From JBPOHE01 sp052035915 (GTDB lineage Bacteria; Pseudomonadota; Gammaproteobacteria; Chromatiales; Chromatiaceae), in assembly GCA_052035915.1 (NCBI GenBank), contig JBPOHE010000098.1, forward strand, positions 1-35,774: a DNA stretch of 35,774 nt, read 5' to 3'. This document shows positions 1-7,889 of the stretch, one piece after another (positions within the stretch are counted from its first letter, which is position 1; each line of letters opens with the position of its first letter). The position numbers and the translations under genes were made by a program. A model generated the notes under the pieces. That model made no database searches, was not told where the DNA came from, and saw only the letters and a program-made list of their open reading frames with translations.

Positions 1-236
1 GCGCCGCCGAGCTGGTGGAATCCGGGGTCCAGTTCATCGCGCTGCTGGCCCTCAGCGACGAAGGGCGACCCGCCTACGACCAGCGCCTGGCCGCCAAACT
101 CGCCGCCCTCGGCGTGCCCTCTTTCGCTTGCACCCCGGATCAGTTCCCCGGCCTCATGGCCGCCGCCATCCGCCGCGAGGAGATCGCCCTCTGGGCCGCC
201 CGGGAGGGAATCGTCACCGCCCGCGCCGGGGACTGA
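1..236 (+). CDS. VWA-domain (CoxE-like) protein, C-terminal end only
   Basis: The reading frame is open from the window edge (partial at its 5' end) and ends at TGA 234-236, leaving about 77 residues. The segment ALSDEGRPAYD followed by FACTPDQFPGLMAAAI is typical of the last strand and helix of von Willebrand factor A domains in the CoxE/VWA family, which often sit beside MoxR-type AAA ATPases. The metal-binding MIDAS residues would lie upstream and cannot be seen. Its partners are outside the window. The family assignment is by motif memory and is moderately sure; the specific function is unknown. Confidence 0.6.
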   Translation, partial: AAELVESGVQFIALLALSDEGRPAYDQRLAAKLAALGVPSFACTPDQFPGLMAAAIRREEIALWAAREGIVTARAGD

Positions 237-328
237 ACACAAACCGGCGGGCGATCGGGCCCGGGCGTCGCCCCCTCATCCACCGCCCTGAAAAGGACCC
301 GATGGGAATTGGTATTCGCGCTCAAGGG

Positions 329-449
329 TTCCGGGCATGGAGCGAAAATGGCCGGTTTTCGTTCTTTTTTTGAGAACAATCTGGCACAATAAAGTCGTTT
401 TGTTCTCATTATGAGAACAATAAACGAACCACAGCGCCCCGGCCCGGAG
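329..449. repeat. 121-bp palindromic element, copy A
   Basis: Intergenic element with outer ends TTCCGGGC (329-336) and GGCCCGGAG (441-449). Inside are two hairpins, GTTCT-N7-AGAAC at 361-377 and at 402-418, whose starts are 41 bp apart. The second is part of a perfect 21-bp palindrome at 400-420. The outer flank (about 270-328) matches, in inverted orientation, the flanks of copies C and G through a GAGCGCGAATA motif. It fills most of the gene-free stretch 237-485, in which I see no other gene. Confidence 0.85.
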
Positions 450-485
450 TGGCAACTCAGGGCCGGCTTTCCGGCCATCGGCCGG

Positions 486-1388
486 TTACCTGTTCCCGAA
501 CTCCCGCTGCTGCCGGGTGGTGATCTCGGCGATGCTAATCCAGTCGGGGGACATATTCGGCGGGGTGGCTTCGCGATATTTGGTCACAATCCAGTCGAAC
601 CCAGACTTGCCGCGTTGCAGTACGAGTCCCTCCCCCCCGGCGGTCTGCATCTCCGTCTCGGTGGCCGGTCTCCAACTTCCCTGGATCACCTGACCGGTCA
701 CCGACTTCCAGGAGTAACTCCCCTCGGGGTTGATGCTGAGCGAACCGAGTTTCTGCACCTGATCATTGCGCCGCCACAACTCATTTCCCTTGGTGTAATA
801 AACATGAGGCGCGTTAACCTCGGTCTGCCAGGTTCCCAGCAACTGATCGCGGCTGGGGGGAGGACCATAATTATCACCGAGGGGCCGGGTGACCTCGCTG
901 GTGGCCCCATACTTCGAGAGTTCGGTGTAGTAGGCGGAAGGGGTGGCCGAATGATGGTAATCCAGTCCTCGGGCCTTGATCTGCCGGACCAGCTCGGCCA
1001 TCACCCGCGCCCGATTGGGGCCCCATGGATTGTCGCCCAGTTGGGAACGCAAGAATCCCAGAACCTCCTGCTGGCTCATGAGACCAGTGTTCCCAAGCCT
1101 GGGGGTGGGCCGTGGATATGGCTCATCCGGCTGGGCTTGTGAACTGGCCGGCTGGGTCTGGCCCTGACCCGACCCGGCACCCAGGGGACGCACCTGGTTG
1201 GCCTGGTAGTAGGCTTGAGCCATGCCGAAACCGGTATCGTGCTGAATCAGCAAGCCGTACTGGTCGGTTTTGAGGACTTCGCCGACCTTCCATTCCCCAT
1301 GATAGTTGAACTCGACTTGATCTCCGCTGGCGTTGTGCGCCCAAGCCACCCAAATCAGGAGCCAATACATAAAATTCGTTCTGGGCAT
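486..1388 (-). CDS. Exported protein of unknown function with an N-terminal SH3/Tudor-like segment
   Basis: I do not recognise this 300-residue protein as a named family. The chosen start (ATG 1386-1388) gives MPRTNFMYWLLIWVAWAHNA, a plausible signal peptide. The frame stays open to 1574, but that extension is translated from a BIME-like repeat and is unlikely to be coding. Residues about 24-70 (DQVEFNYHGEWKVGEVLK onward) have the shape of a small SH3/Tudor-like barrel. The C-terminal half has two segments (LLGTWQTEV, then a GSYSW...GSWRP stretch) reminiscent of a lipocalin-like or copper-resistance-type beta structure. No catalytic motif is visible. It is convergent with the VWA gene and separated from it by repeat A. 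Confidence 0.6.
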   Translation of the reverse strand: MPRTNFMYWLLIWVAWAHNASGDQVEFNYHGEWKVGEVLKTDQYGLLIQHDTGFGMAQAYYQANQVRPLGAGSGQGQTQPASSQAQPDEPYPRPTPRLGNTGLMSQQEVLGFLRSQLGDNPWGPNRARVMAELVRQIKARGLDYHHSATPSAYYTELSKYGATSEVTRPLGDNYGPPPSRDQLLGTWQTEVNAPHVYYTKGNELWRRNDQVQKLGSLSINPEGSYSWKSVTGQVIQGSWRPATETEMQTAGGEGLVLQRGKSGFDWIVTKYREATPPNMSPDWISIAEITTRQQREFGNR

Positions 1389-1459
1389 GGTCTTTACGAA
1401 GGTCCCCCTTGATGGTTCGCCCCGGCACACGCCGTCTTCTACGCCGAGGCCAAGGGCCA

Positions 1460-1536
1460 TGGGTGCGATTAGCGTAGCGTAATCGCGCACGCATGAAAGC
1501 GCCATTCCTCCGATTAGGCTGTCGCCAATCGGAGCC
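1460..1536 (-). repeat. BIME-like double palindrome, copy 1
   Basis: On the minus strand this reads CTCCGATTGGCGACAGC, then a linker containing GGAATGGCGCTTTCATGCG, then a second palindrome around CGATTACGCTACGCTAATCG. The same order recurs at 9862-9941 and 12621-12703 on the plus strand. It has the look of paired REP sequences of the kind mobilised by RAYT transposases; no RAYT gene is in the window. It overlaps the upstream extension of the 486-1388 gene and argues for the shorter start there. Confidence 0.8.
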
Positions 1537-1591
1537 GAGCGGCGTAGGTTCAGTTTGATCCCAAGAGGCGCCATCCTGCCGTCCCAGGATG

Positions 1592-2698
1592 TTATTCGGG
1601 GGATATTTTCTCTTCTTCGTACAACCAGGCGAGAAAAAGCTTGTAGCCGAGCACCAGCACCACCGACCCGACGAACAAGCCGATGATGCCCGCACTCAGA
1701 AAGCCACCGATAGCGCCGACGAAGATGACCAACATGGGCACCGCCACCCCACGTCCGAGCAGGATGGGTTTGAGGACATTGTCGATGGTGCCGACGAACA
1801 GGCTCCAGACCAGAAAGGCGATGGCGACGCCTGTGTCGGCGTGAGAGAAGACATAGATCAGCACCGGCAGCACCACCGGAAAGATACCGAGCTGAATGAT
1901 GCTGAACAGCAGGGCGACCAGGGCCAGGAGACCGGCGCCCGGCACCCCTACCGCCAGAAAACCGAGTCCGGCCAGTACCGCCTGAATGAAGGCGACCCCC
2001 AGGATGCCACGGGTGACACTGCGTACCGTGGCCTCCGCCAACTGGGCCAGGTCGGTGCCGCGCTCTCCGGCCAGGCGGCGGGCAATGGCCTCCGCCGCCC
2101 GCCCCGTCGGCCCGGCATGGGCGAGCAGGGCACCGGCGATGCCGAGGGCGAAGATGAATTCCAGGATGCCCACACCGACCCCCGCCGCCGCCGACAGCAA
2201 CCAGGTCCCTACACCCTTGAGCTGTGGCCCCAGGGACTGAATCGCGGCTACCAGATTCTGCGACGCCTGCCGCCAGATACCTTCGACCCAGGGACCGATG
2301 AGCGGCCAGGAGCCGACCCCTTCCGGCGGCGGCGGGATGCGGAGGGTCCCGGCCTGAAAGTCGGCGGCCAACCCCCGCGCGCCCTCCACCAGGGTGGCGC
2401 TGAGTAACACCATGGGAACGATAAGAACCACCAGACCCAGGAGGGTGAAGAGGATCGCGGCCAGCACCTGGCGCCCGCCCAGCCTACGGCCTAACCACAG
2501 ATATCCCGGGTAAGAGGCGACGGCGATGATGCCACCCCAGACGATGGGGATGAGAAAGGGCTGCATGATCTGAAAGCACCAGCTCGCCAACAGCACCAGC
2601 AGGCCGAGGCGGATAGCGGTTTCCACCACCCGGGAGACGAAGGCCTCATGGGATGAGGTGTTCGTAGTCGTTTCCGGTGGCTTGGGGGACTGTGTCAT
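1592..2698 (-). CDS. AI-2E family transporter (PerM/YdiK type)
   Basis: The 368-residue protein is a polytopic membrane protein. A hydrophilic N-terminus is followed by two helices (residues about 30-65, LGLLVLLASWCFQIMQPFL...), a long soluble segment (about 100-185) and several C-terminal helices, matching the PerM/YdiK/AI-2E exporter family in length and layout. The conserved segment near DNVLKPILLGRG, typical of the family, is present around residue 308. GAGGAG lies about 10 nt upstream of the ATG. The family is assorted (autoinducer export, Na+/H+ exchange and unknown roles), so the substrate is not inferred. The next gene upstream, erpA, is divergent. Confidence 0.85.
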   Translation of the reverse strand: MTQSPKPPETTTNTSSHEAFVSRVVETAIRLGLLVLLASWCFQIMQPFLIPIVWGGIIAVASYPGYLWLGRRLGGRQVLAAILFTLLGLVVLIVPMVLLSATLVEGARGLAADFQAGTLRIPPPPEGVGSWPLIGPWVEGIWRQASQNLVAAIQSLGPQLKGVGTWLLSAAAGVGVGILEFIFALGIAGALLAHAGPTGRAAEAIARRLAGERGTDLAQLAEATVRSVTRGILGVAFIQAVLAGLGFLAVGVPGAGLLALVALLFSIIQLGIFPVVLPVLIYVFSHADTGVAIAFLVWSLFVGTIDNVLKPILLGRGVAVPMLVIFVGAIGGFLSAGIIGLFVGSVVLVLGYKLFLAWLYEEEKISPE

Positions 2699-2812
2699 GC
2701 GGAGTTCACTCCTCGCGGGGAAATCCGACGGGAGGCGCCAAGGACAGACGGCCCGGATAGCCGCGCCTGTTGGTGTACCCCCACCGGACGAATACCCGGC
2801 TCTGGCTAATAA

Positions 2813-2841
2813 TTGACTATTCCTCTAGGACTTATGATAAT
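2813..2841 (+). promoter_or_regulatory. Sigma70-type promoter of erpA
   Basis: TTGACT (2813-2818), a 17-bp spacer and GATAAT (2836-2841) lie 34 bp upstream of the erpA ATG. The sequence ATAATTGACTATT across the -35 resembles the left half of a type-1 IscR site; the right half (near AGGACTTAT) is a poor match. Direct IscR control is therefore only a possibility. Confidence 0.6.
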
Positions 2842-2874
2842 CCCAGCATAAGACTTAGGTTTGGGGGTGTGGCA

Positions 2875-3228
2875 ATGACTATGGCAGAAAGTATCGACGA
2901 AACGCCGTTGAGATTCACCTCCGCGGCGGCAGCCAAGGTGGCGGAATTGATCAAGGAAGAGGGGAATCCCGACCTGATGCTGAGGATCTATATCCAGGGC
3001 GGGGGCTGTTCCGGTTTTCAATATGGGTTTACCTTCGACGAGACGCTGAGCGATGGAGATACCTCGGTGGTGACCGACGGCGTCACCCTCCTCATCGATC
3101 CCATGAGTCTACAGTATCTCACCGGGGCCGAGGTGGACTACACCGAGGGCCTCCAAGGCGCGCAGTTCGTCATCCGCAACCCCAACGCCGTCACCACCTG
3201 TGGTTGTGGATCATCCTTCGCGACCTGA
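2875..3228 (+). CDS. erpA: Iron-sulfur cluster insertion protein ErpA
   Basis: The 117-residue A-type Fe-S carrier delivers clusters to apoproteins such as IspG in the cytoplasm. The three ligand cysteines are visible: one in GGGCSGFQYGF (about residues 43-53) and two in the C-terminal CGCGSSF. Length and the LRFTSAAAAKVAEL opening fit ErpA rather than IscA or SufA. The ATG at 2875 follows a G-rich ribosome-binding site (GGGGGTG); an in-frame ATG two codons later is an alternative, and the frame extends upstream to 2770 only through the promoter. The gene stands alone between its own promoter and a strong terminator. Confidence 0.93.
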   Translation: MTMAESIDETPLRFTSAAAAKVAELIKEEGNPDLMLRIYIQGGGCSGFQYGFTFDETLSDGDTSVVTDGVTLLIDPMSLQYLTGAEVDYTEGLQGAQFVIRNPNAVTTCGCGSSFAT

Positions 3229-3256
3229 GCTGTCAGGCTTCAGGCAGCGAAAACGA

Positions 3257-3282
3257 GGGAGGCCGCGACCTCCCTTTTCTTT
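3257..3282 (+). terminator. Rho-independent terminator of erpA
   Basis: GGGAGG (3257-3262), a 6-nt loop and CCTCCC (3269-3274) are followed by TTTTCTTT, 28 bp after the erpA stop codon. Confidence 0.85.
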
Positions 3283-3328
3283 GCCCACCCCCCGCCAACT
3301 TTGGCGGCGCTGATCTTCCCCCTTTCCC

Positions 3329-4555
3329 ATGACCACCCATCTCGGCAGTCATATCGCCCGCTACGATGAACAAGGGCTCCTCCAACCCTGGACCGACTTC
3401 CCCGACGCCATCGAGCGGGAAATGGCCTGGTATCTGGCCTGCCCGTTCGAGCAAGGCTACCCGCGCTTTGTCTGCACCACCTTCATGGAGGGAGACTATA
3501 GCGCCTCGCCGGAGCGCGACGACTTCATCCCCGCCACCCAGAACAGTATGGGGATCCTCTCCTATCTGAAATATTTCCAGTTTCGCGGGCGAACCCAACC
3601 CCGGATACTCGCCCTCGCCCAAGCGATGGGGGATTTCCTCCTCGACCAGGCCCTGACCCCAGACCAGGGCGCCTATCCCAGGTTTCCCCGTTCCACCGGA
3701 CGTCGTGGCCACTTCCCCCTGCCGGCGGATTGTGGCGCTCAAGGCGACCGGCCCTTCGAGATCCAGCCGGACAAAGGTGGGATGGTCGGTTATGCCCTAC
3801 TCCGACTCCATGAGGCAACAGCCATCAGGCGCTACCTGGATGCGGCTCTCCACATCGCCAGGGTGTTGGTCGCCAACATGGGCCGGGGCGAGGACCTCCG
3901 CTCACCCTGGCCCTTCCGCGCCGATTTCCGCACCGCCGCTGGACGGGGCGAGATCTCGGGCAACATGGTCTACATCCTGCGCCTCTTCGACCGCTTGCTG
4001 GAGGCCGGATGGAGCGAGTTCGCCGAGCCCCGGGCGAGTCTTTGGACTTGGATCAAGGTCTATCAAATCCCCAGCGCCGCGGGCGACGGCCGGCTCTGGG
4101 AACAGTTTTTCGAGGATCACGACGAAGCCGACAACCGCACCGCCTGGGCGCCGCTCAATCTTGCCCGCTATCTACTGGAGGAAAGGGACAGGCTTGAGGC
4201 CGAATGGCTGGCGGATGCCGAAACCCTGATCGGCTTTGTCGAGCGCCATTTCACCAGCCGCCAAGCCGGGGTGCTCGTCTGTGGCGAACAGGATCACGAC
4301 CACCAACCCTGGGGCGGCATCCTCAGCACCTGGGGTGCGGTGCTGGCCCTCCGGGCCGCCGCCACCGGCTCCGACCACTACCGACTCCTGGCCCATCAGG
4401 CGCTCAGTCTCGCCCTCTATGCCGTGGATGAGGATGGGGCGCCGCGGGACCTGGTCTTCAGCGATCGCCGCGGCGGCTGGCAGGAAGACGCCCACACCGA
4501 CAAGGTGCATAACATCCTCGATGCCCTGGTGGCCATACCCGAGTGGCGCGGCTGA
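3329..4555 (+). CDS. Hypothetical protein, probable (alpha/alpha)6-toroid, glycoside-hydrolase-like
   Basis: The 408-residue soluble protein has no signal peptide. It has repeated helix pairs, many aromatic and acidic residues and motifs such as NSMGILSYLKYFQFRG, GEISGNMVYILRLFDRLLEAGW and WGGILSTWGAVLALRAA spaced as in six-hairpin glycosidase or epimerase-like folds. No exact family is recognised and no catalytic pair can be assigned by eye. No strong ribosome-binding site precedes ATG 3329, but the next methionines would remove conserved-looking sequence. Repeat B follows the stop codon within 13 bp. The function is unknown; a carbohydrate-related role is only an inference from the fold-like pattern. 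Confidence 0.65.
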   Translation: MTTHLGSHIARYDEQGLLQPWTDFPDAIEREMAWYLACPFEQGYPRFVCTTFMEGDYSASPERDDFIPATQNSMGILSYLKYFQFRGRTQPRILALAQAMGDFLLDQALTPDQGAYPRFPRSTGRRGHFPLPADCGAQGDRPFEIQPDKGGMVGYALLRLHEATAIRRYLDAALHIARVLVANMGRGEDLRSPWPFRADFRTAAGRGEISGNMVYILRLFDRLLEAGWSEFAEPRASLWTWIKVYQIPSAAGDGRLWEQFFEDHDEADNRTAWAPLNLARYLLEERDRLEAEWLADAETLIGFVERHFTSRQAGVLVCGEQDHDHQPWGGILSTWGAVLALRAAATGSDHYRLLAHQALSLALYAVDEDGAPRDLVFSDRRGGWQEDAHTDKVHNILDALVAIPEWRG

Positions 4556-4567
4556 ACCCGAAGCCAG

Positions 4568-4689
4568 GCCCGGGCATCGACCTGAAAGGCCGGATTTTTG
4601 TTCTTTTTTTAGTAACAAACAAAAATATTTGAAACATATTGTTCTCTTAATGAGAACAATAAAGGCAGAAACAGGCCTTGGCCCCGAGA
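4568..4689. repeat. 121-bp palindromic element, copy B
   Basis: Hairpins are GTTCT-N7-AGTAAC-type (one arm mismatch) at 4600-4616 and GTTCTCTTAATGAGAAC at 4641-4657, with starts 41 bp apart. Outer ends are CCCGGGC (4569-4575) and GGCCCCGAG (about 4680-4688). It lies between the 3329-4555 gene and the small membrane protein. Confidence 0.8.
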
Positions 4690-4818
4690 CCAGAAAGCCG
4701 TTTGGAAAGGCTCGATCTAAGCCTGTCGAGGATCATTGACTCAGCGCTCGCCGATCCGGTAGACCGGCTTCGATGCCATACTTTGGCCTACCATGTCGCT
4801 ACAGATCGAGGACCACAC

Positions 4819-5037
4819 ATGCGTTCGTTCAGCCTTATCGCCTTGTTGCTCGCCCTGATCATCGGGGTCTACCTCTATCAGAAGAACCTCGGCCAGGTGA
4901 GCCGATCCGTCGGGGCGGAGTCGCCCCAGGAAATCAAACCCAAGCTGGATCAACTCCAACAGGGTTTGAACGCCCAGGCCCGTCTGCAAATGCAACAGAC
5001 GGAATCCCGCCTGCGGCAGGAGGAAGGGGGACGCTGA
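4819..5037 (+). CDS. Small single-pass membrane protein, unknown
   Basis: The 72-residue product starts with MRSFSLIALLLALIIGVYLY, one N-terminal transmembrane helix or uncleaved signal anchor. It continues with a Gln/Glu-rich, heptad-like helix (EIKPKLDQLQQGLNAQARL) to the C-terminus. GAGGA 9-10 nt upstream supports ATG 4819; the open frame extends to 4678, but this region is repeat B flank. It resembles small inner-membrane-anchored coiled-coil proteins with periplasmic tails. No partner gene is adjacent, so no role is proposed. Confidence 0.6.
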   Translation: MRSFSLIALLLALIIGVYLYQKNLGQVSRSVGAESPQEIKPKLDQLQQGLNAQARLQMQQTESRLRQEEGGR

Positions 5038-5248
5038 GGGGCAGAAACGCCCGCGTCCGCTTGCGGAACCCGCAGCCAGGTGCGATTCCGCTCCATCGGG
5101 ACCGCTACCATGATATCGACATAGGCCGGTGTTGAGGCACGAAACGCCTCGACCACATCGCTACAACACACCTGTAGACGCGGGCCGTGGGCGCGGGCCA
5201 GCCCGCGCTGAGCCTTCCCACCGTAACAAGCGACGGCCATCACCGAAC

Positions 5249-5370
5249 TCCCGGGCAGGAGCGCCGGGACCCGGTTTTTTGTTCTCTATTGAGCAACAAT
5301 ATCTTTATATATTGATGTATTGTTCTCAAAAAAAGAACAAAAATTGGCCATTTTCAGCCAAGGCCCGGAA
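5249..5370. repeat. 121-bp palindromic element, copy C
   Basis: Ends CCGGGC (5251-5256) and GCCCGGAA (5363-5370). Hairpins lie at 5281-5297 (right arm AGCAAC, one mismatch) and 5322-5338 (GTTCT-N7-AGAAC), with starts 41 bp apart. The right flank continues with GAGCGCGAATA and a CTCTCAGCGGC(A/G)GATGC motif shared with copy G. Confidence 0.85.
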
Positions 5371-5479
5371 CCAGCGAGCGCGAATATCCATCCCTATCGG
5401 GTCAGACTCTCAGCGGCAGATGCCAGGCCGTCACCCGGAAATGTATTCAGAAAGGATATCGTGGATCCTCGACCCGTTA

Positions 5480-5516
5480 TTGTAATATAATCTACGAGTA
5501 TGTAGTATAAATTACA
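5480..5516 (+). promoter_or_regulatory. Promoter and 36-bp operator-like dyad of the chr operon
   Basis: TTGTAA (5480-5485), a 17-bp spacer and TAGTAT (5503-5508) form a promoter. Superimposed is an inverted repeat: TGTAATATAATCTAC (5481-5495), a 6-bp centre GAGTAT, and GTAGTATAAATTACA (5502-5516); 12 of 15 arm positions are complementary. Its overlap with both promoter elements suits repressor binding. ChrB proteins are known chromate-responsive regulators of chr operons, so autoregulation by ChrB is the natural inference. An alternative -10 hexamer TATAAT is at 5486-5491. Confidence 0.65.
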
Positions 5517-5539
5517 TACCCTTTGCTGAGGATGCGGAT

Positions 5540-6487
5540 CTGAGCTTTCTGGCCCTCTTTATCAGTCTGCCCACCAAGGCCGCCACCGGCCGCATGCGGG
5601 TGTGGCGCGCCCTCAAGGCCCTGGGTACGGCGACCTTGCGCGACGGCGTCTATCTGCTGCCCGCCTCCCCCGAACACGCAGCGATCCTGGAGGCGGTCGG
5701 ACAGGAGGCGAGAGCGGCCCAGGGCGAGGCCGAGATCTATCGCTTGTCGGGGATCGACGAGACGCAGGAGGCCGCGTTGCGGTCCAGGTTCGATCGCCGC
5801 CTGGACTATGCCGGGATCGAGGATGAGGCCCAGGCCCTACTCGGCGAGCTGAAGACCCTGGACGGGGCGACGGCGGGGCGGCGCCTGCACGCCCTGCGGC
5901 GCCGTTTCGAGCAGGTGGTCCGGGTGGATTTTTTCCCCGGCGAACCCCAAAGCCAAACCTCGGCCCGGCTGGACGAGCTGCGCGAAGCGCTCAACCGTCA
6001 CCTTTCGCCGGATGAGCCCAGCCCCCAGGAGATACCCATCCCGCGTCTGGATCCCCGTGAATATCGCGGGCGGATCTGGGCGACCCGCCGCCGTCCCTGG
6101 GTGGATCGGCTCGCCAGCGCCTGGCTGATCCGACGTCATATCGACCCCGAGGCGAAGATCATGTGGCTGGTTTCGCCCGCCGACTGCCGCCCTGATTGGC
6201 TCGGTTTCGACTTCGACGGCGCCGCCTTCAGCCATGTGGGAACCAAGGTGACCTTCGAGACCCTCTTGACGAGCTTCGGTCTGGAGACCGATCCGGCCTT
6301 GGCGCGGCTGGGCGAGCTGGTGCACAACCTGGATCTGGGTGGTCCGACCCTGGCCGAGGCGCCGGGGGTGGAGGCGCTTTTGAGCGGCCTGCGCTTGGTC
6401 GAGACGGATGACGACCGCCTGCTCGCCGAGGCGTCAAATGTATTTGACTGGTTGTTACAACATTACAAGGAGCCATACCGTGACTGA
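5540..6487 (+). CDS. chrB: Chromate resistance protein ChrB (apparent CTG start)
   Basis: About 315 residues in two parts. The N-terminal domain has the family signature (S)LPTKAATGRMRVWRALKALG and LRDGVYLLPASPEHA. A linker rich in Arg/Glu follows, and the C-terminal ChrB domain (from about residue 175) begins IWATRRRPWVDRLASAWLIR. ChrB regulates chr operons in response to chromate. No ATG, GTG or TTG precedes this signature in frame; the frame is open back to 5486. CTG 5540 follows GAGGA (5528-5532) with a 7-nt gap and would give a start just before the conserved domain. ATG 5594 is the first canonical start, but it would delete the SLPT segment. The stop overlaps the chrA start by 8 bp. Confidence 0.85.
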   Translation: MSFLALFISLPTKAATGRMRVWRALKALGTATLRDGVYLLPASPEHAAILEAVGQEARAAQGEAEIYRLSGIDETQEAALRSRFDRRLDYAGIEDEAQALLGELKTLDGATAGRRLHALRRRFEQVVRVDFFPGEPQSQTSARLDELREALNRHLSPDEPSPQEIPIPRLDPREYRGRIWATRRRPWVDRLASAWLIRRHIDPEAKIMWLVSPADCRPDWLGFDFDGAAFSHVGTKVTFETLLTSFGLETDPALARLGELVHNLDLGGPTLAEAPGVEALLSGLRLVETDDDRLLAEASNVFDWLLQHYKEPYRD

Positions 6488-7823
6488 TCCCATCCCGCCG
6501 CTGGAGCGGCCCGCCCCTCCCTCGCTGGGAGAGGCCTTCCCCTACTGGCTCAAGCTGGGCTTCATCAGCTTCGGCGGCCCCGCCGGCCAGATCGCCATGA
6601 TGCACCAGGAGTTGGTGGAAAGGCGCCGTTGGATCTCCGAGCACCGCTTTCTGCATGCCCTGAACTACTGCATGTTGCTGCCGGGACCGGAGGCGATCCA
6701 ATTGGCCATCTATATCGCCTGGCTGATGCACGGCATCCTGGGCGCCATCCTCGCCGGGGTGCTGTTCTTTCTGCCCGCCTTTGCCCTGCTCTCGGCGCTG
6801 GCCGCCATCTATCTGGCCTTCGGCGATGTCCCCCTGGTACAGGGGATCTTTTACGGCATCAAACCGGCGGTGGTGGCGGTGGTGCTCTTCGCCGCCTGGC
6901 GCATCGGTTCCCGGGCGCTAAAAAACGAATGGCTGTACGGCATCGCCGCCCTCGCCTTCATCGGCATCTTCTTTTTCAAGCTCGACTTTCCCTGGATCGT
7001 GCTCGCCGCCGGTCTCCTCGGGGCCGTCGGCGGTAAGTTCGCCCCACACAAGTTCCGCGGCGGCGGCGGTCACGGCGCCAGCCACAAGGCCTACGGCCCG
7101 GCGCTCATCGACGACGACACCCCGCCCCCGGCCCACGCCGCCTTTTCCTGGACCAAGCTGGGCCTGAAGCTCACCGCCTTCGTGGCGATCTGGGTCCTGG
7201 CCATGCTGGCGATCAGCGGCAACGCCAACCTCTGGGACATGGGCGACTTCTTCACCAAGGCGGCCTTCCTCACCATCGGCGGCGCCTACGCCGTGCTCCC
7301 CTATGTCTATCAAGGCGCGGTCGAGCACTTCGGCTGGTTGACCGGCCCCCAGATGATCGACGGCCTGGCCCTGGGAGAGACCACGCCGGGGCCACTCATC
7401 ATGGTGGTGACCTGGGTCGGCTACATGGGCGGGGTGGCCAAGGGCGTGTATACCAACAGTATCGCCGCCGGGCTGGCGGGGGCGACGGTGGCCACCTTCT
7501 TCACCTTTCTGCCTTCCTTTCTCTTCATCCTGGCCGGCGGGCCGCTGGTCGAGGCCACCCGTGGGGAACTCAAATTCACCGCCCCCTTGACCGGCATCAC
7601 CGCCGCGGTGGTGGGAGTAATCCTCAACCTGGCGGTGTTCTTCGCCTGGCATACCTTCTGGCCCCAGGCCACCGAGGCGGCGCCCTTCTCCGGGACCTTC
7701 CAGTGGTTCCCGGTGGTCATGGCCTTGTTGAGCTTCATCGCCCTGTGGAAATACAAGCAGGACATCATGCGGGTCATCGCCGCCTGCGCCCTCGTCGGTT
7801 TGGCCTACAGCTTGATCATCTGA
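6480..7823 (+). CDS. chrA: Chromate efflux transporter ChrA
   Basis: The 447-residue inner-membrane CHR-family transporter exports chromate. It has two homologous halves. The first contains WLKLGFISFGGPAGQIAMMH (about residue 22) and NYCMLLPGPEAIQLAIYI (about 62). The second contains FFTKAAFLTIGGAYAVLPYV (about 257) and GLALGETTPGPLIMVVTWVG (about 295). These are the duplicated FGGP/PGPE-type signatures of long-chain CHR proteins. GTG 6480 follows AAGGAG with a 7-nt spacer and overlaps the chrB stop, indicating translational coupling. The frame extends further upstream inside chrB, but that is not a credible start. Confidence 0.95.
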   Translation: MTDPIPPLERPAPPSLGEAFPYWLKLGFISFGGPAGQIAMMHQELVERRRWISEHRFLHALNYCMLLPGPEAIQLAIYIAWLMHGILGAILAGVLFFLPAFALLSALAAIYLAFGDVPLVQGIFYGIKPAVVAVVLFAAWRIGSRALKNEWLYGIAALAFIGIFFFKLDFPWIVLAAGLLGAVGGKFAPHKFRGGGGHGASHKAYGPALIDDDTPPPAHAAFSWTKLGLKLTAFVAIWVLAMLAISGNANLWDMGDFFTKAAFLTIGGAYAVLPYVYQGAVEHFGWLTGPQMIDGLALGETTPGPLIMVVTWVGYMGGVAKGVYTNSIAAGLAGATVATFFTFLPSFLFILAGGPLVEATRGELKFTAPLTGITAAVVGVILNLAVFFAWHTFWPQATEAAPFSGTFQWFPVVMALLSFIALWKYKQDIMRVIAACALVGLAYSLII

Positions 7824-7835
7824 GGAGCCTTATCC

Positions 7836-7889
7836 ATGCAATCTCAATTCGGCCGCGAGCTTCGGCCCCCGGAATGGCGTTGGCAATAA
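7836..7889 (+). other. 17-codon open frame between chrA and the ChrB-domain gene
   Basis: ATG 7836 with GAGGAG about 10 nt upstream opens a 17-residue frame (MQSQFGRELRPPEWRWQ) whose TAA directly abuts, in the same frame, the ATG of the next gene. The next gene has no good ribosome-binding site of its own, so this may be a coupling leader or an old N-terminal extension closed by a stop. Confidence 0.35.

Larger units (their letters stand above)
5038..5539. other. Gene-free stretch holding repeat C and the chr promoter/operator
   Basis: The first 200 bp have GC-rich local inverted repeats and a minus-strand frame (to 5243) that I do not trust. Repeat C occupies 5249-5370 and its conserved flank runs to about 5437. 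The AT-rich segment 5478-5520 holds the chr promoter and dyad. Confidence 0.6.

Noticed and set aside
411..1142. A 243-codon plus-strand frame through repeat A and the exported-protein gene
   Set aside because: It starts in the repeat hairpin and is antisense to a gene with a signal peptide and coherent protein sequence.
4950..5243. A 97-codon minus-strand frame with a Cys-rich product
   Set aside because: It overlaps the small membrane gene and has no recognisable family or strong Shine-Dalgarno site. It may be a remnant, but the support is too weak.
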